DNA of 18,145 bases from Lachnospiraceae bacterium (GTDB lineage Bacteria > Bacillota > Clostridia > Lachnospirales > Lachnospiraceae). Positions within the stretch are counted from its first letter, which is position 1. Each line of letters starts with the position of its first letter. Made by a program: the position numbers and the translations under genes. Location of the stretch: the NCBI GenBank assembly GCA_024691065.1, contig JAILOA010000434.1, forward strand, positions 1 through 18,145, written 5' to 3'. The notes under the pieces were generated by a model, which worked only from the letters and a program-made list of their open reading frames with translations, was not told the DNA's origin and ran no database searches. This document shows, in pieces, positions 15,150-18,145 of the stretch.

Positions 15150-16713
15150 GATATTCCTTCTCCGTATTTACTTCCCAAATGATATCTTTATCATTGGAAT
15201 CGGTTTTAATAAGCTCAACAGCCTTAATGGCAGTAAGCATAGAGTGGTCCATGTTGTTATAACGGTGCTGACCGTTTCTTCCTACACAATAGAGATTTTC
15301 AAAGGAATTAAGATATTCTTTGCAGGTATCAAAATCCTTATAAGTATCAAAATAAGCAGGATATGCCTTTTTAACTTTTTCACGATGAGCTTTCTTAACT
15401 GCGCCCTTCTCGATGACTCCGACCTTACGAAGTTCTTTTATTGCAAAGTTGATACAATCTCTGTCACTCATATTCCAGAAAGAATCACCTTCCTTGCAAA
15501 AATATTCCAAACCGATCCAAACAGTATCAACAGGCTTTTCAACCATATAAGGAGACCAGTTATTAAAGATTTGGATTCTTCCGAGTTTAACGCTGCTGTC
15601 CTGAACGTATATCCAGCAATCAGGAACAATATTTCCGAGGGTTCTCTTGTTTGTTTGATTCTTGATTTTTAATTTATCAACCAAAAGTCCGACAGTGACA
15701 AAATCTCTATATGGAAGACCGCTTGCTATATCCAAAACTTTAGCTTTCTTTTCTTCGTCGGAAGCATTGTTATCAACAGGTGTCATACCTTCTACTAAAT
15801 CCTTTACAGGCATGGAAGAGATGAATATATCGCCTTCGATTTCTTTGGAACCGTCAGGAGTTTCGCAGGTAACGGAAGAAATTTTTCCGTCTTTTATATT
15901 AATATTTTTTACGGAATGACCGAAAAGAATGTCTCCGCCAAGCTCTTTTACTTTTTTACCGGTTAATTCCCAAAGCTGACCCGGACCGTATTTTGGATAC
16001 CAGAATTGCTCGATAAGGGATGTTTCGGCATTATCATTGTTTTTCTTGCCGATAAGTTTGGTAAATATATCTTTTATAATAGCAAGAATCGAAAGACCTT
16101 TTACTCTTTGAGCCCCCCATTCCGCGGAGATTTCACTTGGATGACGCCCCCAAAGCTTTTCTGTATATCCTTCAAAAAACATTGAATAAAGAACTTTACC
16201 GAAACGGTTAATATAAAAATTCTCAAGATTATCTTCAGGAAGTTTATGGAGACAAGAGTAAAGATAACTGAATCCTGCCTTAAATGTAGTAATAAGACCC
16301 ATATTTTTAATGGTATTTATATTCATAGAAACAGGATAATCAAAGAATGCATGCTTATAATAGATTCTGGAAACTCTTTCTCTTAAAAGCATTACTTCAT
16401 CTTCATTTTCGGGATTCGGACCATTAACGGAATAATCTTTTTCATGTCCCAAAACCTTATCATCAATAGCAGGAGCACCCTGGACCGGCATAATATCACT
16501 CCACCATTTCATAATGGTATCATCTTTTGAAAAGAAACGGTGACCACCGATATCCATACGATTTCCCTTTACATTTACGGTTCTTGAAATTCCGCCTAAG
16601 GTATTGCTTTCTTCAAGCACGGTTACCTTATATTCTTCGGAATTGTCTTTTAATAATTCGTAGGCAGCTGTAAGACCGGCCGGACCGCCGCCAATAATAA
16701 CAATATTCTTCAT
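15136..16713 (-). CDS. FAD-dependent oxidoreductase, UDP-galactopyranose-mutase/protoporphyrinogen-oxidase-like
   Basis: Cytoplasmic flavoprotein of 525 residues. The FAD-binding Rossmann motif GGGPAGLTAAYEL is at 8-20, an acidic residue for the ribose at 34/35, GGISRT at 40-45 and GGHRFF at 56-61; the C-terminal flavin segment 'YCVGRNGQHRYNNMDHSM' lies at about 475-492. This is the COG1232/UDP-galactopyranose-mutase-like group, in which many members act on sugars or isoprenoids, but the substrate here cannot be told. The start is supported by GGAG 8 nt upstream. It is the first gene of a two-gene operon with the GT-C glycosyltransferase, which suggests that it prepares or modifies a nucleotide- or lipid-linked sugar for that enzyme (inference). 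Haem synthesis is unlikely, as no hem gene is nearby. Its promoter and a dyad lie upstream at 16771-16842. Confidence 0.82.
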   Translation of the reverse strand: MKNIVIIGGGPAGLTAAYELLKDNSEEYKVTVLEESNTLGGISRTVNVKGNRMDIGGHRFFSKDDTIMKWWSDIMPVQGAPAIDDKVLGHEKDYSVNGPNPENEDEVMLLRERVSRIYYKHAFFDYPVSMNINTIKNMGLITTFKAGFSYLYSCLHKLPEDNLENFYINRFGKVLYSMFFEGYTEKLWGRHPSEISAEWGAQRVKGLSILAIIKDIFTKLIGKKNNDNAETSLIEQFWYPKYGPGQLWELTGKKVKELGGDILFGHSVKNINIKDGKISSVTCETPDGSKEIEGDIFISSMPVKDLVEGMTPVDNNASDEEKKAKVLDIASGLPYRDFVTVGLLVDKLKIKNQTNKRTLGNIVPDCWIYVQDSSVKLGRIQIFNNWSPYMVEKPVDTVWIGLEYFCKEGDSFWNMSDRDCINFAIKELRKVGVIEKGAVKKAHREKVKKAYPAYFDTYKDFDTCKEYLNSFENLYCVGRNGQHRYNNMDHSMLTAIKAVELIKTDSNDKDIIWEVNTEKEYHEKK

Positions 16714-16770
16714 AAAATAATCTCCATTTTTCAGTGTAAAATAATATACAGTAATTTTATTAATATAGAG

Positions 16771-16805
16771 TGTGATTTGTAATATATGATATTACATCCT
16801 TCACA
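16771..16805. promoter_or_regulatory. Composite dyad in the leader of the FAD/GT-C operon
   Basis: TGTAATAT (16778-16785) and ATATTACA (16789-16796) are perfect arms around ATG, nested inside a second pair, TGTGA (16771-16775) and TCACA (16801-16805). In all, 13 bp can pair over 35 nt. It begins just downstream of the predicted transcription start (near 16807, leftward), an ideal place for a repressor operator; it could also be an RNA hairpin in the leader. No regulator can be named. Confidence 0.5.
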
Positions 16806-16813
16806 ACTTATAA

Positions 16814-16842
16814 ATTATAACATAGATACTTAAATCCTTCAA
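16814..16842 (-). promoter_or_regulatory. Promoter of the FAD/GT-C operon
   Basis: Read on the minus strand, TTGAAG (16842-16837), a 17-bp spacer and a perfect TATAAT (16819-16814) are present, with TG one base upstream of the -10 (TGTTATAAT), the extended -10 form. The predicted start near 16807 gives a leader of about 95 nt. Confidence 0.85.
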
Positions 16843-17045
16843 TAAAAAAGGTTAGGGTGGATTGAAATATTTTAACTCCGGATTTGAGGGACAATTCAAG
16901 TCTGAACCTTTGTATGGATTAGAACAGACAGTACTTTCATATATTGGATTTTGTTTGTAATACCTCTAAAACAGCAGCCTGAATCTGGCGGAAAAGACTT
17001 GTCTGTCTGTCGGTCTATAAAAGCACATAAGACATTTAAAAATGC
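16843..17045. other. Gap between divergent promoters, no gene seen
   Basis: Part of the 421-bp divergent gap between the FAD gene and argS. I see no credible ORF. A short GTCT microrepeat (TTGTCTGTCTGTCGGTC around 17000-17015) is present. I looked for a T-box leader in front of argS and found no TGGNACCGCG-type element. Confidence 0.4.
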
Positions 17046-17074
17046 TTTACATCAATGATAAAAACAGTTATTAT
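17046..17074 (+). promoter_or_regulatory. Promoter of argS
   Basis: TTTACA (17046-17051), a 17-bp spacer and TATTAT (17069-17074) each match the sigma-A consensus at five of six positions. Transcription would begin near 17081, giving a leader of about 54 nt that contains a short AGGG...CCCT stem and no room for a riboswitch. Confidence 0.75.
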
Positions 17075-17134
17075 ATCCTTTAGGGTTTTAATTCCCTCAT
17101 AAAAACAATATTAGTAATAAGTAGGAGAAATGTT

Positions 17135-18145
17135 ATGAAGGACATAATTAATGAGATTGAAACAGTGATTATATCTGCGTTTGAGATGGCCGGCTATGAT
17201 AAAAAGTATGCAAAGGTTAAATATTCGGACAGACCTGATCTCTGCCAATATCAATGTAACGGCGCATTATCGGCTGCAAAGGAGTATCATAAGGCTCCGT
17301 TTATGATTGCGGATGATGTTTGTGCTTATTTAAAGGATAAAGATATATTTAAAGAGGTATCTGTTGTAAAGCCTGGATTTATTAATATTTCCGTATCCGA
17401 GAAGGTGCTTTCGGATTATGCCGGTGAGATGGCAGCTGATGAATTTCTTGGAGTATCAAAGGCAAAGACCCCGGATACAATTGTTATAGATTATGGTGGA
17501 GCAAATGTAGTGAAACCCCTTCACGTCGGACATTTACGTTCTGCAATAATCGGAGAGAGCGTTAAGAGAATACTTAAGACCATAGGGCATAATTGCATAG
17601 GTGATGCACACCTTGGTGACTGGGGACTTCAGATTGGTCTAATTATTACGGAATTAAAGAAGAGAAATCCTGATCTGGTTTATTTTGATGAAAACTATGA
17701 GGGAGATTATCCTAAGGAAGCTCCGTTTACAATGAGTGATTTGGAGGAGATTTATCCTTATGCAAATGCTTATTCCAAGGAGCACGAGGATTATAAACTC
17801 GAGGCACAGGGTGCAACGGCGATGCTTCAGGCCGGAAGACGCGGATATATCGCACTTTGGGAGCATATATTGAATATTTCTGTTGTGGATTTAAAGAGAA
17901 TATACGGAAAGTTAAATGTTAATTTTGACCTTTGGAAAAAAGAGTCTGATGCACAGGAATACATTCCTGATATGGTTCAGGAAATGAAGGATGGCGGATA
18001 TGCTCATATAGATCAGGGTGCATTGGTTGTAGATGTAAGCAGGGAGGATGATAAGCAGACCATCCCGCCATGTATGATTCTTAAGTCAAACGGAGCAACC
18101 CTTTACAATACCACAGACCTTGCAACAATAGTTGAAAGAAGAAAG
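17135..18145 (+). CDS. argS: Arginyl-tRNA synthetase, N-terminal part
   Basis: Charges tRNA-Arg with arginine, class I aminoacyl-tRNA synthetase, cytoplasmic. The frame runs off the right edge after 337 codons, about the first 60% of a usual ArgS. The N-terminal additional domain, which binds the tRNA elbow, covers about 1-100 ('YSDRPDLCQYQCNGALSAAK', 30-49). The catalytic domain begins with 'VIDYGGANVVKPLHVGHLRS' (117-136), where HVGH is the HIGH motif (130-133), followed by GDWG (161-164). The KMSKS-like loop and the anticodon-binding domain lie outside the window. The ATG at 17135 has AGGAG at 17123-17127, 7 nt away; the ATG at 17130 meets a stop two codons on. It is transcribed away from the FAD/GT-C operon, from its own promoter. 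Confidence 0.97.
   Translation, partial: MKDIINEIETVIISAFEMAGYDKKYAKVKYSDRPDLCQYQCNGALSAAKEYHKAPFMIADDVCAYLKDKDIFKEVSVVKPGFINISVSEKVLSDYAGEMAADEFLGVSKAKTPDTIVIDYGGANVVKPLHVGHLRSAIIGESVKRILKTIGHNCIGDAHLGDWGLQIGLIITELKKRNPDLVYFDENYEGDYPKEAPFTMSDLEEIYPYANAYSKEHEDYKLEAQGATAMLQAGRRGYIALWEHILNISVVDLKRIYGKLNVNFDLWKKESDAQEYIPDMVQEMKDGGYAHIDQGALVVDVSREDDKQTIPPCMILKSNGATLYNTTDLATIVERRK

Noticed and set aside
15148..15672. 174-residue reading frame on the plus strand
   Set aside because: It lies opposite the FAD enzyme gene and shows no domain or good start site.
16843..17134. T-box or other riboswitch before argS
   Set aside because: No TGGNACCGCG-like antiterminator and no terminator stem with a T-run were found, and the predicted transcript leader is only about 54 nt.

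Overview
The window is AT-rich DNA that reads like a low-GC Firmicute of the class Clostridia, most probably a Lachnospiraceae-type gut anaerobe. The grounds are the A/T-rich codon use, strong AGGAGG-type ribosome binding sites, the gene order DUF512 protein - der - plsY - gpsA, the paired TIGR03960/TIGR03936 proteins, and the style of the large secreted protein with many Ig-like modules and a lysine-rich C-terminal Big_2-like module. This is inference from gene content; no rRNA is present to confirm it.

Layout, left to right. (1) Positions 1-3790, plus strand: housekeeping block with the 3' end of a DUF512-family radical-SAM-type protein, then der (ribosome assembly GTPase), plsY and gpsA. 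PlsY and GpsA work in series: GpsA makes sn-glycerol-3-phosphate and PlsY acylates it to lysophosphatidic acid. (2) 3850-8574: one very large secreted surface protein with a signal peptide, an acidic Glu/Thr/Pro repeat tract, about eleven Ig-like modules, a lysine-rich stretch and a C-terminal Big_2-like module. A strong intrinsic terminator closes this unit. (3) 8754-13091, plus strand: an extended -10 promoter, then a large radical SAM protein (TIGR03960 type), its usual partner (TIGR03936/DUF2344 type), a small zinc-ribbon protein and a calcineurin-like phosphoesterase. (4) 13269-16713, minus strand: a two-gene operon with a 14-bp overlap, encoding an FAD-dependent UDP-galactopyranose-mutase/protoporphyrinogen-oxidase-like protein followed by a polytopic GT-C (ArnT/GT39-like) glycosyltransferase, with a very good promoter and a dyad just downstream of the predicted start of transcription. 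A perfect 16-bp stem terminator separates it from the convergent phosphoesterase gene. (5) 17046 to the right edge: promoter and first 337 codons of argS.

Most of the window is ordinary core genome, and I do not see a mobile element, CRISPR array, RNA gene or defence system. The most unusual signal is a cluster of short tandem duplications placed just after stop codons: a perfect 46-bp duplication that re-copies the last codons and stop of the TIGR03936-type gene, a 44-bp near-duplication that re-copies the last codons and stop of the phosphoesterase gene, a 25-bp array after the radical SAM gene, and a diverged 47-bp-period repeat of the terminator arm after the surface protein gene. The FAD enzyme/GT-C pair, the split radical SAM system and the surface protein are the best functional unknowns.
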